Source: Neoceratodus forsteri
Lineage: Eukaryota; Chordata; Ceratodontiformes; Ceratodontidae
Direction of reading: 5' to 3'
NCBI GenBank assembly: GCA_016271365.2
Contig: CM028129.1
Coordinates: 460,488,501-460,552,500 of the forward strand
Length of the DNA: 64,000 nt
The notes beneath the pieces are model-generated. The model was given only the letters and a program-made list of their open reading frames with translations. It searched no databases and was not told where the DNA came from. Below are positions 33,417 to 44,109 of this stretch, piece by piece (position 1 is the first letter of the stretch; each line of letters starts with the position of its first letter). Both the position numbers and the translations under genes were made by a program.

Positions 33417-33602
33417 TTTCAATTGTTTAACCAGGAGTGGCACACTAAGCTGAAATCTTGCTTACAGTGGCAACCTGGGAGCACGTGGAAGTTAAGTGAC
33501 TTGCTCAGGATCACCCAGTATGCAAGTGGGGGCTGTGGAATTCAAACCCAGATCTCCAGATTTGCAGCTCAGAGCCTTAAACCACTGCACTATACTGCCT
33601 CC
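33417..33602 (-). mobile_element. tRNA-derived SINE (right-arm copy)
   Basis: The inverted partner of the SINE at 25,610: caattgtttaaccaggagtg, then aagtgacttgctcaggatca, then attcaaacccagatctcc, ending in the tRNA-like head near 33,600. Shared by both arms, so it predates the duplication. Confidence 0.85.
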
Positions 33603-34187
33603 ATAGTTATGGCAGTCATCTGTTTTATGGTTCATGATGTTGGTGTAGTAAGCAGCAGTATATTGCATAGCAGGTGTAAAATGTTAATAAGTAGGTCATG
33701 CAATAGATGTGCTGAGCAGCTACTGAAGCAAGAAATGTATTTAGGATAGTAAAATATTCCTGTTAGAAAACTGATAAATGTGTGACATTTGCATTTCAAT
33801 TTCAAGAAGGTCATTATGGGGTGTCAGTGTACAATATAAAGTAGTTATAGTTTTCAAGTTGTCTGAGTAATTGCTTTGTACTACCACTGTTACTAAATAT
33901 AAATTATTCTATGAAGGAAATTAACTTTATGTAACTGTCTGTAAATGTATTAAAAACATTTGCTTGTCCTTATAATGTAATGCATTAAATGCTGTTGCTA
34001 GGTTAAGAAGACACATAACAGCAATAGAGATGAAAACAATGGGATGCATAGGAATTTGAAAATAAGTATACATTATTAAGAGCAGTGTCATGACATCACC
34101 AATTTGTTTATAGTTTCCCTCCAGATTTTCAACATTACCATTTTTTTACACCTACTCATAAATAGTACAGCTGTCAGTGTTTTACAT

Positions 34188-34408
34188 CCTAGGCAGTATA
34201 GTCTAGAGGTTAGAAGAACGAGGTGTGAACAAGCTTGGAACATCCAGCAGACCAGGACTGAGTTTAATTCTCACAGCCTCCACTTGCATACTGTGCGACT
34301 CTGAGCAAGACACTTAAACGCCCAGTGCTCCCAGGTTGCCCCTGAAAACAGGCACTTGTACCTAGTGGGCCTTACCCAGTTACCAAAGACTAAAAAAACA
34401 ATTTAAAA
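34188..34408 (+). mobile_element. tRNA-derived SINE, private to the right arm
   Basis: Starts taggcagtatagtctagagg, then actgagtttaattctcac (B-box-like), then gcgactctgagcaagacact and gctcccaggttgcccctgaa, ending in A-rich sequence. It splits the S292 unit between tgttttacatcct and gtgtttttgcacctg. The left arm is uninterrupted here. Confidence 0.83.
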
Positions 34409-35174
34409 AAATGTGTTTTTGCACCTGTGGTGCCAAATGGCACAGTCACTATTCAAAATCACCTTTCAGCTAATGAACTGATAGTGTCACTTTTCAATGT
34501 GATGGGGTCACAAAAAGCCCATGCTGAAAACTTGAACTGAAAATACAAAGAAACACCCAGGGCATTAGGGTTTCTGACCATAACATCCTGCCCTTTAGGG
34601 ACTGACAGGCATCAGGGGTGTGACTTGGGATTGTTAACAGTAATGCTCATGCCATTCCACCCCCATTCCCACCCTGCAATCAGTGACAGGTATTGAGGTG
34701 TGACTTTGACTCTTCAGCCCCAAAGTTCACTCCATTCTCTTATACTGTACCCATTTCAGCGTATTTATTTATGTCTTTGATTACCGGGTAGGTGCACTAG
34801 TCTGAGGAACCATTTTCAGCCACGATCCGGGCCATAAAAGATGGCATAATTAGGCAACAATTTAAATCACAAGGCACAGGGATGTTACAGATGAGCAGAG
34901 GTCAAGAACAATTTTTACATACAGGGAATAATAAATACAAGAACAAATGGTGGAAATCATGGTACAATAGGTGAGACAATAAGAGGGTACAAATAAACCT
35001 TTCCATTCCTCCCAGATTCACCTCACCTTTGAAAGTCACATCTAGACAGAGAGAATAGAGAGAAAGGTAGAGAACATGAGCCATAAACAAGTTTGGGGAG
35101 AGCAGCTAAAAACCTTCCTGAGAAGACAGGTTAGTGCAGGGAAGAGATTGATTGGTTGGGGGGGGGTCTACCCT

Positions 35175-35920
35175 TTATCGACAACAGCAATTTGCTCTAT
35201 CCACAAGCAAGGATTTGTAGAGGGATCTGAAAGCTGAATGGATGATAGAGGAATGGAGGGGAGCAGGGATCCCATTCCACAGTGTAGGGGCAGCGACGGA
35301 TAATGCTTTCCCTCCCATACCAATGGACACCCTCAGTGCAAGTAGGTGAGGGACAGTAGAGGAGCGGAGACACCTAGGTAGAATTCTGACCTTGAGTAGG
35401 GGGAAGAGAGGGAACACATCACCGCTTCTGATGGTGCTACCCATGAAACAACTAAGGGTAAAATCAAAGTGGCCTTGGAGGGGTAGCCAGCCAAGGGAAC
35501 TGTAGAGGTTGCAGTGATGAGTAGAGAAAGGTGCCATGAGCGCAAAACAACAGACAGTGTTGTAAGATGATGTTAGCCAGGTTCTGAGGGCTGAGGAAGT
35601 CCAAGAGTAGATGGGGGGGAGTAGTAGTCAAAGATAGGAAGTAGGTTACCTTGGACAATTGCTGTTCAAGCCTCAGGGGTTAGCTGGTGGCATAGATGGC
35701 AAGCGGCCCCAAGTTTGTGATTGACCCTGCGGACTACAGTGTTGATGCGGTCAGAGAAGGTTAGTGACAGGTCAAGTGTCACCCTCAAATATTTGAGTGA
35801 GGTAACATCTTCAAGAGTCAGACCATCAGGGGTCAGTACTTGGAGGGAGGAGCCGGAACTGTGAAATTTTGTGAGGTGTGGTTTGGATGTGAATAAAATA
35901 GATTTGGTCTTTTTTCCCAT
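35175..35920 (-). pseudogene. L2-1 RT end and C-terminal domain
   Basis: After the LTR the reading resumes at KKTKSILFTSKPHLTKF (35,920-35,666), with SLKYLRVTLDLSLTFSDRIN. The piece 35,537-35,175 reads LYSSLGWLPLQGHFDFTL, then MGGKALSVAAPTLWNGIPAP, the LHWLP-like and APTLWN-LP blocks that are typical of the L2 clade C-terminus. Confidence 0.85.
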
Positions 35921-36256
35921 TCACCAACAACAGGTTTGCTGTTGTTACATGAGGTTCCTGCACCCTTATTGGTACCTTCAGAGGTACACCATAGACAGCT
36001 AGTGCTTAGGTATATGTTGTACTAACATGTAGGGCTAAGGGCATCTACCGTATAAGAGTAGATGTCAGGATATGTACTCAAGTTATTGTAAAACACTCTG
36101 CTTCCTAATACATATATATTCTTCTATGTATTTTCTGTGTATTTATTACTTATAAAATGTTAGGACACCTGTGTCCTTGTAATGATTATGATATATAAGT
36201 CAGCATTGCCACCTTTCGGTGATTTGTACCACTACACTGAGTTATGTAAGACTCTG

Positions 36257-36264
36257 TATAAGTA
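36257..36264 (+). promoter_or_regulatory. TATA-like box in the solo LTR
   Basis: gtataagta about 315 bases inside the LTR, with an aataaa signal some 300 bases downstream. Inferred from position only. Confidence 0.5.
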
Positions 36265-36556
36265 CTCTTTTGTTTCACAAACTGATGACTACTACAAAAT
36301 TGTATAATGTTATCTTGGACCGTGGAGTCTCCTCTAACTTAGCCAATAGGGCAATCTCTGTAACTAGAAATGTTTCTATCTTACAGTAACCATAGTAGTT
36401 ATCATAGGTATATAATGTGAGACACTAAGCCTTGTACCTCGGAGATCCCAAGAGACACAAAGAAACCTCGATGTATAGGGAACGCTTAGCACTGGCTTCC
36501 GGTTCATATTGGTAAAGAACTGCTTAGGTCAACTGTGATTTTATCCTTTTGGTAGT

Positions 36557-36562
36557 AATAAA
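36557..36562 (+). terminator. Polyadenylation signal in the solo LTR
   Basis: aataaa at 36,557, about 90 bases before the LTR end, a usual place for the R/U5 region. Confidence 0.5.
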
Positions 36563-36575
36563 CAAGTTTATTACT

Positions 36576-37277
36576 CTAATGCAATGTGTCTGTGATTGCT
36601 TGCATTCCCAATATTGCCAAGAACCTGAGAGTGAGGTTTAGACCTCCTGACACTGTGAACCAGCTAAAAGCACTGCCATAGTTCTGGGTAAGAACTGAGG
36701 AGACCTGGGAGAAGGACTTATCACTGTCATAAATGACAAGGTCATCTACATACAGAAGTGATTTACAGTTTAGGGTATCAGCTGGGAGTGAATTAATGAA
36801 GATGGAGAAAAGCAGCGGTCCCAGGATGGAACCCTGGGGGACACCAGTTGAGACAGGGAGAGTCAGACAGATGGCAGATCCAATGCACACTGATTGCTAG
36901 TGGCCCAAGAGGTAGCTCTTAAACCACTTAGTTGTCTTGGTGGAGCAGCTGAGGAGATGTAGCTTGGAGAGGAGAAGTGCATGGTTTACCAAGTCAAAGG
37001 CCTTTGTGAGATCCACAAAGACAGTCCTGGTAGCATGCCCGCAATCCATGCTAGTAAGGACATGGTCAATAAAGAGTGCCAGAGTAGAGGTGGTACAGTG
37101 AGATTTGCAAAAGCCATGCTGTTGGCTACACATAAGATTATAATTATTTACGTGTTCCAGCAGTTGGCAGTGGACAATTTTTTCAAGAAGTTTGCTTAGG
37201 TGGGGTAGGATAGAAATGGGGCAGTAATTATTGAATGAGTGGGGGTCCCCTGCTTTGAAGATAGGGATGATTTTCAC
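36576..37277 (-). pseudogene. L2-1 RT core
   Basis: Two adjacent open pieces. The first (37,277-36,897) has IIPIFKAGDPHSFNNYCPIS, SQQHGFCKSHCTTSTLALFI and VFVDLTKAFDLVNHALLL (first catalytic aspartate). The second (36,890-36,576) has GVPQGSILGPLLFSIFINSL and LLYVDDLVIY (catalytic YVDD), ending at AFSWFT where the solo LTR begins. A stop codon separates the two pieces. Confidence 0.88.
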
Positions 37278-37340
37278 TGACTTTCATGTATTAGGCATGG
37301 AGGAGGTGGTCAGAGCCAAGTTGAAAATAAACGTGGAAGG

Positions 37341-37862
37341 CTAGAAGATGGCAGTGGAGATGAGTTTGGGAAGGATAGGTGAGAAGCTATCTGGGCCCGG
37401 GCTATCCCGATTAGGAAGATTCCTTAGGAGTTTGATGGTGTCTTGCATAGATGTGGTCTTGAAGCAAAAGCAGGGGATGCCTGGGGTAGTGGGAGATGGC
37501 TGCTGGTTTGTACTGGCTCCTGGGTTGGCAAGAGGGTTGCCAGTTAGTTTGCTGAGATGGACTGACATGTCAGTGAATTTTATGTTGAAAGACTGGGCTA
37601 CATCAGAAGGCTCAGACAGAGGGCCCAAGGTGGAGATGAGATTGATGACAGGTCTGTTATTTTGAGGGTTTGTGAGGGAGTTAAGGGAGGCCCAGAAACT
37701 TTTGGGGTTCCCTAGGCTATCGTTCTGGAGGTTAATGTAGTAGTTCTGTTTTAGGGATTTAGCCAGCTGTTTGCACTGATTTCTCAGACACCTATATTCA
37801 TTCCACAGGGAGGGGGAGGAGGATAATTTATGATCAGCCCACTTACGAGCACATTCTTTCAT
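37341..37862 (-). pseudogene. L2-1 linker and RT N-terminal part
   Basis: 173 open residues: CARKWADHKL, then EYRCLRNQCKQLAKSLKQNYYIN (linker), FWASLNSLTNP, and near the end LLRNLPNRDSPGPDSFSP, the K-SPGPD-like RT block 1. A frameshift separates it from the next piece at 37,277. Confidence 0.85.
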
Positions 37863-38094
37863 GAGTTTTAGAAGTTCCTTGGAGATCTTCCCTGTACATT
37901 CTTATGCATTGGGGTGAGTGTAAAGTTTGAACACCCCAAGGCACACCTCGACACTTGTCTGTATCTGCAGGGTAGGGTGAGGTGAAATAGCATGAGCATT
38001 ATGGACAGTGACCCAAGGGCATACCCCAATGCCTGTCCATCTCTGTGGGGTGGGGTTGGCGTCACTTCAGTACTTCACTGCCATTCCTATTCTG

Positions 38095-38160
38095 CCTATC
38101 TGTCTATCTGTCTGTCTGTCTCTCTCTATCTATGTCTATGTAATTATCTATCTTTCTATC
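38095..38160. repeat. (CTGT)n/(CTAT)n microsatellite
   Basis: A run of ctgt and ctat units, the right-arm partner of the run at 24,418. Confidence 0.95.
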
Positions 38161-38910
38161 AGTTGCATGTATTGATATTTTTACTATTTCTAAAAGAAAC
38201 ATGCATATCACATTTGCCTGCACTCTGAGCACATACTGTACTTATGAAACTGCATATTTGTACTCCACTTCTGCATAGACCTCATACTTTCCTAATATTT
38301 CCATTATCACAAGCATAGTTACCTTACCCTTGTCAAAAGTGACCCCCTCTGAAAGTTACTATCACATTTTCTCTGCTAACCGTCCATCATTACACCTGAC
38401 TTCCTGACATCAACACATTGTATAAATATAACTTACATCACCTCATGAACAAAAACCCTGTTTCTCTAAAAAAAAAAAAAGCTGCGTAAATAATCCCAAG
38501 GCTGAACAAATGCCAGCCATTACTTTTTCATGTTCTGCCACCCTCTGTACCATCATGGGGATTTGCATATGTTTACCGTGATGCTTTGCATTATTGGGTT
38601 ATGTGCAATTATGTTTTTTTTTTAATTTTGCTGTCCAGCCAATATCATCTGGGATAACACATACCTCAGTGGAATTTGCTCTAGGGTTCTTCTGTAAACC
38701 TATATTGCTTCCTATTCCTTCCATTAAAATGTACACATTCATATATTTTCCTAATAATGTGTATGTCTTCCTTAGAACAGAAACTAAAACAAATCTTACT
38801 ACTTACAAATCATTGTGTTGTTTCTCCATACCTCCTTAACAATTCCACACAACTTCACTAACTTCATTATGCAGCCATGGTGGATCTAACTGGAATATGT
38901 TTTAGTGAGG

Positions 38911-39305
38911 GATGGCTACCAGCACAAGTGGAGGAAACACCATTTGACAAAAAAAATATATATATATATCACTGCTTTACCATGAAGAGTCATCATACAG
39001 TTGCTCACATGTTAGTCATGATTAGAAAAAGCCCTCCTTATAGTTTCAATTGCTTTTCGGATCCACTAGGTCTTTAAATGTTGTGTTTGGTTCACCTCAA
39101 GTCATTTGCATTATATTTTTGAAAGGGTGGTATTTAAAAATCTGTTTTTACCTTCTTTTCCTGCTGGCATCTGTAGCACAACCTACAAAAAAATACAAAA
39201 TGATAACACTGAAAGTGTGAAACCTAGTAAGGAAATGTTCTCCTAATATTTTGGGAGGTGGAGGGAGTCAGCTGCAGTGGGGGGAGGCTATGCTGAGAAC
39301 TATAA
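38911..39305. other. Unassigned sequence between right arm and CR1-3
   Basis: No ORF or repeat beyond a short ta run at 38,958-38,970. Confidence 0.4.
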
Positions 39306-39427
39306 ATAGAAACATAGAAACATAGAAACATATAGAAACAGAAGTTGACGGCAGATAAGGACCGCAAGTCTGCCCATTTCTTTTTCTACCTTATAAATGT
39401 GCCATCGGCCTTTGCTCTGTCAGTGGC

Positions 39428-40132
39428 CTATCTATTCATACTCATTTGTATTGCTCCCTTATGCCTATCCCATGCCTGTTTGAAGCCCTGCGCTGTATTC
39501 ATAGCCACCACTTCTTGAGGTAAGCCATTCCACGCATCCACCACCCTTTCTGTGAAAAAGAATTTCCTCACATTCCCCCTTAATCGGCCCCCCTCTAATC
39601 TCATGCTGTCTTCTCTTGTCCTGCTATTTTTCTTATATTTAAACATGTTAGACTCTTTCACCTTGTTAATGCCCTTAAGGTGTTTGAATGCCTTGATCAT
39701 ATCACCTCTCTCCCTCCTTTGCTCAAGGGTATACCTATTGAGCTCTGTTAATCTGTCCTCATATGTCTTCTGATGCAGTCCCTGCACCATTTTGGTTGCT
39801 CTTCTCTGGACTGCCTCAATTTGGTTAATGTCCTTGTGAAGGTGTGGCCTCCAATACTGCATGCAGTACTCCAGATGGGGCCTAACCAGTGTCTTGTAAA
39901 GAGGGATTATTACCTCCCTCTTACGACTTGTCATACCCCTATTAATACACCCTAACACCCCCCTAGCCTTACCTACTGCTTTAGAGGTCTGCTTGGATGA
40001 TTTCAGGTCATCAGTGATGATGATGCCCACGTCTCTTTCTTCCTTTGTGACTGCTAGCAACTCCCTTCCCAGCCTATAGGTGGCTTCAGGGTTTCTCTTC
40101 TCTATTTGCATGATCTTGCACTTTTTTTGCAT
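39428..40132 (-). pseudogene. CR1-3 ORF2 C-terminal part (234 residues)
   Basis: The longest clean CR1 C-terminus in the window. It has KKCKIMQIEKRNPEATYRLG, then EERDVGIIITDDLKSS, then TLVRPHLEYCMQYWRPHL, then AVQRRATKMVQGL and ERRERGDMIKAFKHLKG, ending RVVDAWNGLPQEVVAMNTA and a normal-looking C-terminus. This covers RT block 7 to the end of the protein. Confidence 0.88.
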
Positions 40133-40284
40133 TAAATCCCAGTTGCCACTCTTCTGACCATTTTGCTAGTTTATCCAGATCTCTTCTCATTCTGCCCACC
40201 CCATCTGGATCATCTACTCTGTTGCAGATCTTAGTGTCATCTGTAAACAGACAAGCCTTACCCTCTAGTCCATCTGCAAGGTCA

Positions 40285-40848
40285 CTAATGAAGATGTTGA
40301 AGAGGACTGGCTCCAGGACTGATCCATGAGGTACCCCACTTGTGACTTGTATCTCTTCTGACTATATACCATTTACCACCGCTCTCTGTTTTCTGCCCAT
40401 CAACCAGTTTGCCACCCAGTTGACCAACTTCTGACCCACCCCCGAGCCTACCCAGCTTATTTATCAATCTTCTATGTGGAACAGTGTCAAAAGCTTTGCT
40501 GAAGTCAAGGTAGGTGACATCAACTGCTCCTCCTTGGTCCACCACTCTGGTTACCCAGTCAAAGAAATCTATGAGATTAGTTTGACAGGACCTTCCTTTT
40601 GTAAATCCATGCTGTCTTGGATCCTGTGCCCCTATGGATTCCAGGTGTTGCACTATCCTTTTCTTAAGGAGTGCCTCCATAATCTTGCCCACTACTGAGG
40701 TAAGACTGACTGGCCTGTAGTTCCCTGCCTCCTCCCTGCTACCACTCTTGTGGAGTGGGATCACATGAGCCCTTCTCCAGTCTTCTGGGACCTCTCCTGT
40801 GCTCAGAGACTCACTAAACAGTTCTGCTAATGGCTCTGCTAGTTCCAC
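40285..40848 (-). pseudogene. CR1-3 RT core
   Basis: Contains PEDWRRAHVIPLHKSGSREE, then AGNYRPVSLTSVVGKIMEAL, then QHGFTKGRSCQTNLIDFFDW and VTYLDFSKAFDTVPHRRL (first catalytic aspartate block). The following SP-G-SVLGP region is frame-shifted (RRDTSHKWGTSW). The downstream box near 40,240 reads FTDD. Confidence 0.88.
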
Positions 40849-41053
40849 CTTTAGCTCCTTAAGTACCCTGGATGTATGCCATCAGGTCCCATTGCCTTAT
40901 CCACCTGAGCTTAGCAAGCTCTTGTAGGACCCTTTCTTTTGTGAAGGGAGTAGTGCTCACCTCCCTCCCCTGTGTCCATGATGCTGAGCTGGGCCCTGCC
41001 TACCTTCTCTTCAGTAAATACTGAGCAAAAGTATCTATTTAGGATAGATGCCT

Positions 41054-41575
41054 TTACAGGGTCCTCCTCCTCACATGCTCCCTTTTCTCCATTAAGCTTA
41101 GCAATACCCCTCTGGACTTTCTCCTTTCACTAATGTATCTATAGAAAGTCTTGTCACCTTCTTTTACTGTTCGTGCTAGTGTTTCCTCAGTTTGGGACTT
41201 TGCCTGCCTTACTGCCTTCCCTGCTTCCCTTAGGGCAGTTTGGTATGCCTCCCTATCTTCATCCCGCTGTGTTCCCTTATATTTCCTGAAGGCCAGCCTT
41301 TTGGCTCTGACCTTTTCTGCTACTGTATTTGAGAACCAAAGTGGTTTCCTTCTTCTTTTGCACTTCCTTTTCTGTCTAACACAATGGAATGTTGCTTCAA
41401 GTATTGCATCCTTAATGCTTGCCCACTTTGCCTGTACCCCCTCACCTGTGTTTCTTTTTGCCAGAGCTATCTTAACTCTGTTGGCCATCTTATCAAAGTC
41501 AGCTCCTCTGAAGTCCCATATTTTTGCCTTGGAATGGGATGATTTAGATGTAGTAGCCAAATTGAACCATACCAT
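41054..41575 (-). pseudogene. CR1-3 endonuclease-RT linker
   Basis: 173 residues rich in basic amino acids: DFDKMANRVKIALAKRN, then CVRQKRKCKRRRKPLWFSN, then VRAKRLAFRKYKGTQRD and TFYRYISERRKS. CR1 ORF2 proteins have such a basic linker with a PLWF/W motif before RT. Confidence 0.82.
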
Positions 41576-41950
41576 GTGATGGTCACTGGCCCCAGGTGAC
41601 CTTCTACCTGGAGATCTGTGATCCCTTCCCTGTTAGTCAGTAGTAGATCTAGGATAGCCCTGTCTCTTGTGGGTTGCTGTACCAGTTGTTTGAGGCCCTC
41701 CCACTGCAGGGAATCCACTATGTGTCTAGTTCTGGCAGATGTTCCTGCTGGTATTGATCAATCTGTATCCGGCTCCCCTTAAGCTGTCATGTTTTGTATA
41801 TCTTCTAACAGTAATGTGTCTATGTCCTCCCCCTGGTCTGGGGGCCTGTAGACAACCCCAGTTCTTATGGCTGTCCCATTTCCTGTTTCCAGGGTGACCC
41901 ACAGTTCTTCTGGCTCCTTATGAGTTACATTGGCTGGGATTTTTTTTCTA
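41467..41950 (-). pseudogene. CR1-3 end of endonuclease domain
   Basis: Reads ELWVTLETGNG and GVVYRPPDQGEDI near 41,830-41,930. Then QLVQQPTRDRAILDLLLTNR and VEGHLGPVT at 41,718-41,620, the late endonuclease blocks. The expected S-DH block is altered or shifted. The 5' part is missing. Confidence 0.75.
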
Positions 41951-41999
41951 CAGGTAAGGTGATGCTGGTATTAGTGTTGTGAGACTGGTTCAAGGACTT

Positions 42000-42700
42000 G
42001 GATGATGTTCAGCTGGCAGGTGGGTGCTGGACCTCATGCTATAAGTGAGTTCCAGGGCACAGATAGTGCTCGGTTGTGGGGTGACTTGGCATGGGTTTAC
42101 AAGGCTTGGCCAGGGACAAATATGGTGGTTGGATGGGAAGGGGTGGCTTGGCATGGGTCTACAAGGTTTGGCCAGGGATAAGCATGGTGGTTGGATGGGA
42201 AGGGTGGACTGCTTCAAGTACCATAATAGTGGTACAGTGGCATGGATGGTGGTCAGCCAGGAAGGGAGTGCTGGTCTGGGTGCCTGTAAGGGAGGGCCAG
42301 TGGCAGTGATGGTTACTCACTGAGAAGAGTGGACTCATCTGGGTGCCAGTATGGGTGACCCAGAGTGAGAAATGGTGGCTGACTTGGAGACTGAGGCTCA
42401 TTAGAGGGTGGATATTAGGGTAGTCTAGAGACAAGCTTTGCAGATGTATATGTTGATGTGGCTGTCTAGAGGTTGTAAGGCTGGTCAGTGACATGGATGT
42501 TTTTCTTATGTGGATGAGGTTCTGGACCTGTGGTTTTTTGGTTGGTCCTTTGTCAGGATGGCAGTCCACTGGGAAAGGAATGCTAGTCTTAGGGCTATGA
42601 TGGTTGGTCAGGGACAGGAATGGTGGACCACTGGGAAGGATATGTCAGTTTTGTGGTTGTAGTGGTTGCCAGTGACCTGGATTGGATGTTTGTCCACCAT
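42000..42700 (+). repeat. Minisatellite-like block, period about 62 bp at its core
   Basis: The clearest pair is cttggcatgggtttacaagg (42,087) and cttggcatgggtctacaagg (42,149), each followed by tggtggttggatgggaaggg. The words atggtggtcag, ggtggttg and gggaaggg persist, more diverged, to about 42,700. The ORFs here come from the repeat. Confidence 0.7.
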
Positions 42701-43949
42701 TAAAAGCAGTGCTGCTCCTGGAGTAATAAGGTTTCACTTGTGATTTTTTTAAATCAAAAACAACTAAGATAATACTGAACCACTGCCATAAGAACTATAT
42801 TATTTTGATATGGATAGGCTCTGTATTAATATATGGTAAACACTGCTCTGGAAAAAAACTGTTGGCACCACTAATTTTGACAGATAGCATCTGATCACTC
42901 TATCATAGTCATTGCATTTTGTTTTGTAATACACAGTCACACACACGTACAAGATGCAGCCCAGAAAAAACTTTTTTTTTTATAAAGGAATTTTTTTAAT
43001 TTTACAATAATAAAAGCAAACTAGCATGCAGGAAACACTATTTAATGACCAAATAAAGGATTAATAGTAAATGGTGCAGCATCTGACAAAAGGATGTGGT
43101 TCTACAGTTCACACAGACACATAAACTGAGCGGTTTTATGCAGCAAACACAGACACTTCTTAGGGCACAGCAATGAAAAGGCAGAAAAAGTAAAAAAAAA
43201 TACACAGACGATCATGGTATTAGTATAATTCAGCATATAAAACATACAAGGACACTGGAGGCGATCACAACATATTACATAGACCATGTGGCTGAAACAG
43301 GCAGGCACAAAGATTTGGAAATATGCAGACTATTCCAATATCATGTCATCACTCTGCTTAGATGACTCAGAGGCACAGAAACTGCATGAGAATTCTGTGC
43401 ACAGACACAGCAGGTAAATAAATGTTGTTTAAAAAAAATTACAAAACCTAGTAATAAGACATTTTCAAAAACAGCACACAAGGACACCCAGACCTAAAAT
43501 GCAATGTTTATTTAAAAAAATAAAGGGTTGCACATGATCTGGTTAAAAAGACACACATCCAAGATCAATAAATAAGTAAGTCATGCTTTGTATTTTAGCA
43601 TGGAGATGAGTATATGCACATTTTGTTTTTGTTTTGTTTTTGGGCTGCAGACTACTTTTTGCTTGTACTGTAGAAACATATAAAGAAGTAGTGATCACAC
43701 CTTCCATGCACAGCTGTACATAGTGCATCAGATTACCATCCACAGCCTTACCAGATGTATGTGCCCACTACCCATCTTGTTGGTCCATGTCTGTGCCTAA
43801 CTCAATAGCTGTATATTTATTTTTTGAAGAAGTGATTGGTGTACAGCTGAACAAATCTTGGTTACCCTCTTGAAAAATCTGTCTGTGTACAACAGTGTAG
43901 AGCTCTGTGTATCCTCAACAGCGCCATGCGTGCAGGTGTTAAAAATTGG
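42701..43949. other. Unassigned, AT-rich
   Basis: Several A or T runs (42,968-42,979, 43,192-43,200, 43,430) and no ORF with recognisable content. Confidence 0.4.
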
Positions 43950-44108
43950 GCAGGAACCTATATATCGCTGCCAATCACTATCTGGTTGTCTCTGCTGTTG
44001 TACCGTTCTTTTGTAACCTCCCATGTTGTGCTTGAAAATAGGTAATGTTTTGTCTAGTTAAGTTACCTGGTCAACAAAAACTAAATAATAAATAAATTAA
44101 TTAATTAA
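43950..44108 (+). mobile_element. L2-like 3'-end fragment
   Basis: Reads cttgaaaataggtaatgtt, then tagttaagttacctggtcaac, then aaataataaataaattaatt. It shares its end with 23,575-23,738 (inverted) and with the 3' end of L2-1. Confidence 0.65.
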
Positions 44109-44109
44109 A

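Larger units (their letters stand above)
35943..36652 (+). mobile_element. Solo LTR, 710 bp, with 4-bp target-site duplication
   Basis: Starts TGTTACATGAGG and ends CTCCTGACA, flanked on both sides by ctgt (35,939-35,942 and 36,653-36,656). Removing the LTR and one ctgt restores continuity of the L2-1 RT reading. Inside are a TATA-like tataagtact at 36,258 and an aataaa at 36,558, in the usual U3-to-R order for the plus strand. TG...CA ends with a 4-bp duplication fit an endogenous retrovirus or a gypsy-type element; internal genes are absent, so the class cannot be settled. Confidence 0.85.
34767..37900 (-). mobile_element. L2-1: L2-like LINE, 5'-truncated, holding a solo LTR
   Basis: A minus-strand element with its 3' end at 34,767. 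From 5' to 3' it has a linker/RT start (37,862), RT blocks (37,277-36,576), the LTR interruption (36,652-35,943), RT continuation (35,920-35,666) and an L2-type C-terminal domain (35,537-35,175), then a 3' UTR of about 400 bases. The endonuclease part is missing. Two stop codons and several frameshifts separate the open pieces. The YVDD box is present. Confidence 0.88.
34575..38095 (+). repeat. P-core repeat, copy 3 (right arm), split by an L2-like LINE
   Basis: 34,575-34,766 carries gacaggcatcaggggtgtg through catttcagcgtattt; 37,901-38,095 carries ttatgcattggggtgag through gtctgtatctgcagggtag. Together they align with copy 2 in reverse. The 3.1 kb between them is the L2-like element. Confidence 0.82.
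31347..38910 (-). repeat. Right arm of the 15-kb inverted duplication
   Basis: The reverse complement of 23,480-27,030, expanded from 3.6 to 7.6 kb by insertions not found in the left arm: a 220-bp duplication (31,721-32,160), a hairpin element (32,205-32,770), a SINE (34,188-34,408) and an L2-like LINE (34,767-37,900) that itself holds a solo LTR. Removing these restores colinearity with the left arm. There is no host gene. Confidence 0.88.
39306..41945 (-). mobile_element. CR1-3: 5'-truncated CR1, minus strand
   Basis: The 3' tail is at 39,306, reading atagaaacatagaaacatag. Minus-strand pieces run through the ORF2 C-terminal part (40,132-39,428), RT (40,848-40,285), the linker (41,575-41,054) and the end of the endonuclease (41,718-41,467, and to about 41,940 with GVVYRPPDQGED). 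The active-site box near 40,240 reads FTDD, not FADD. About 2.6 kb remain of a 4-kb element. It has longer intact frames than CR1-1. Confidence 0.9.

Noticed and set aside
41151..41579. 142-codon frame on the plus strand
   Set aside because: Antisense shadow of the CR1-3 linker on the minus strand.
42045..42569. Overlapping frames on both strands
   Set aside because: Products of the minisatellite-like block; no motif.
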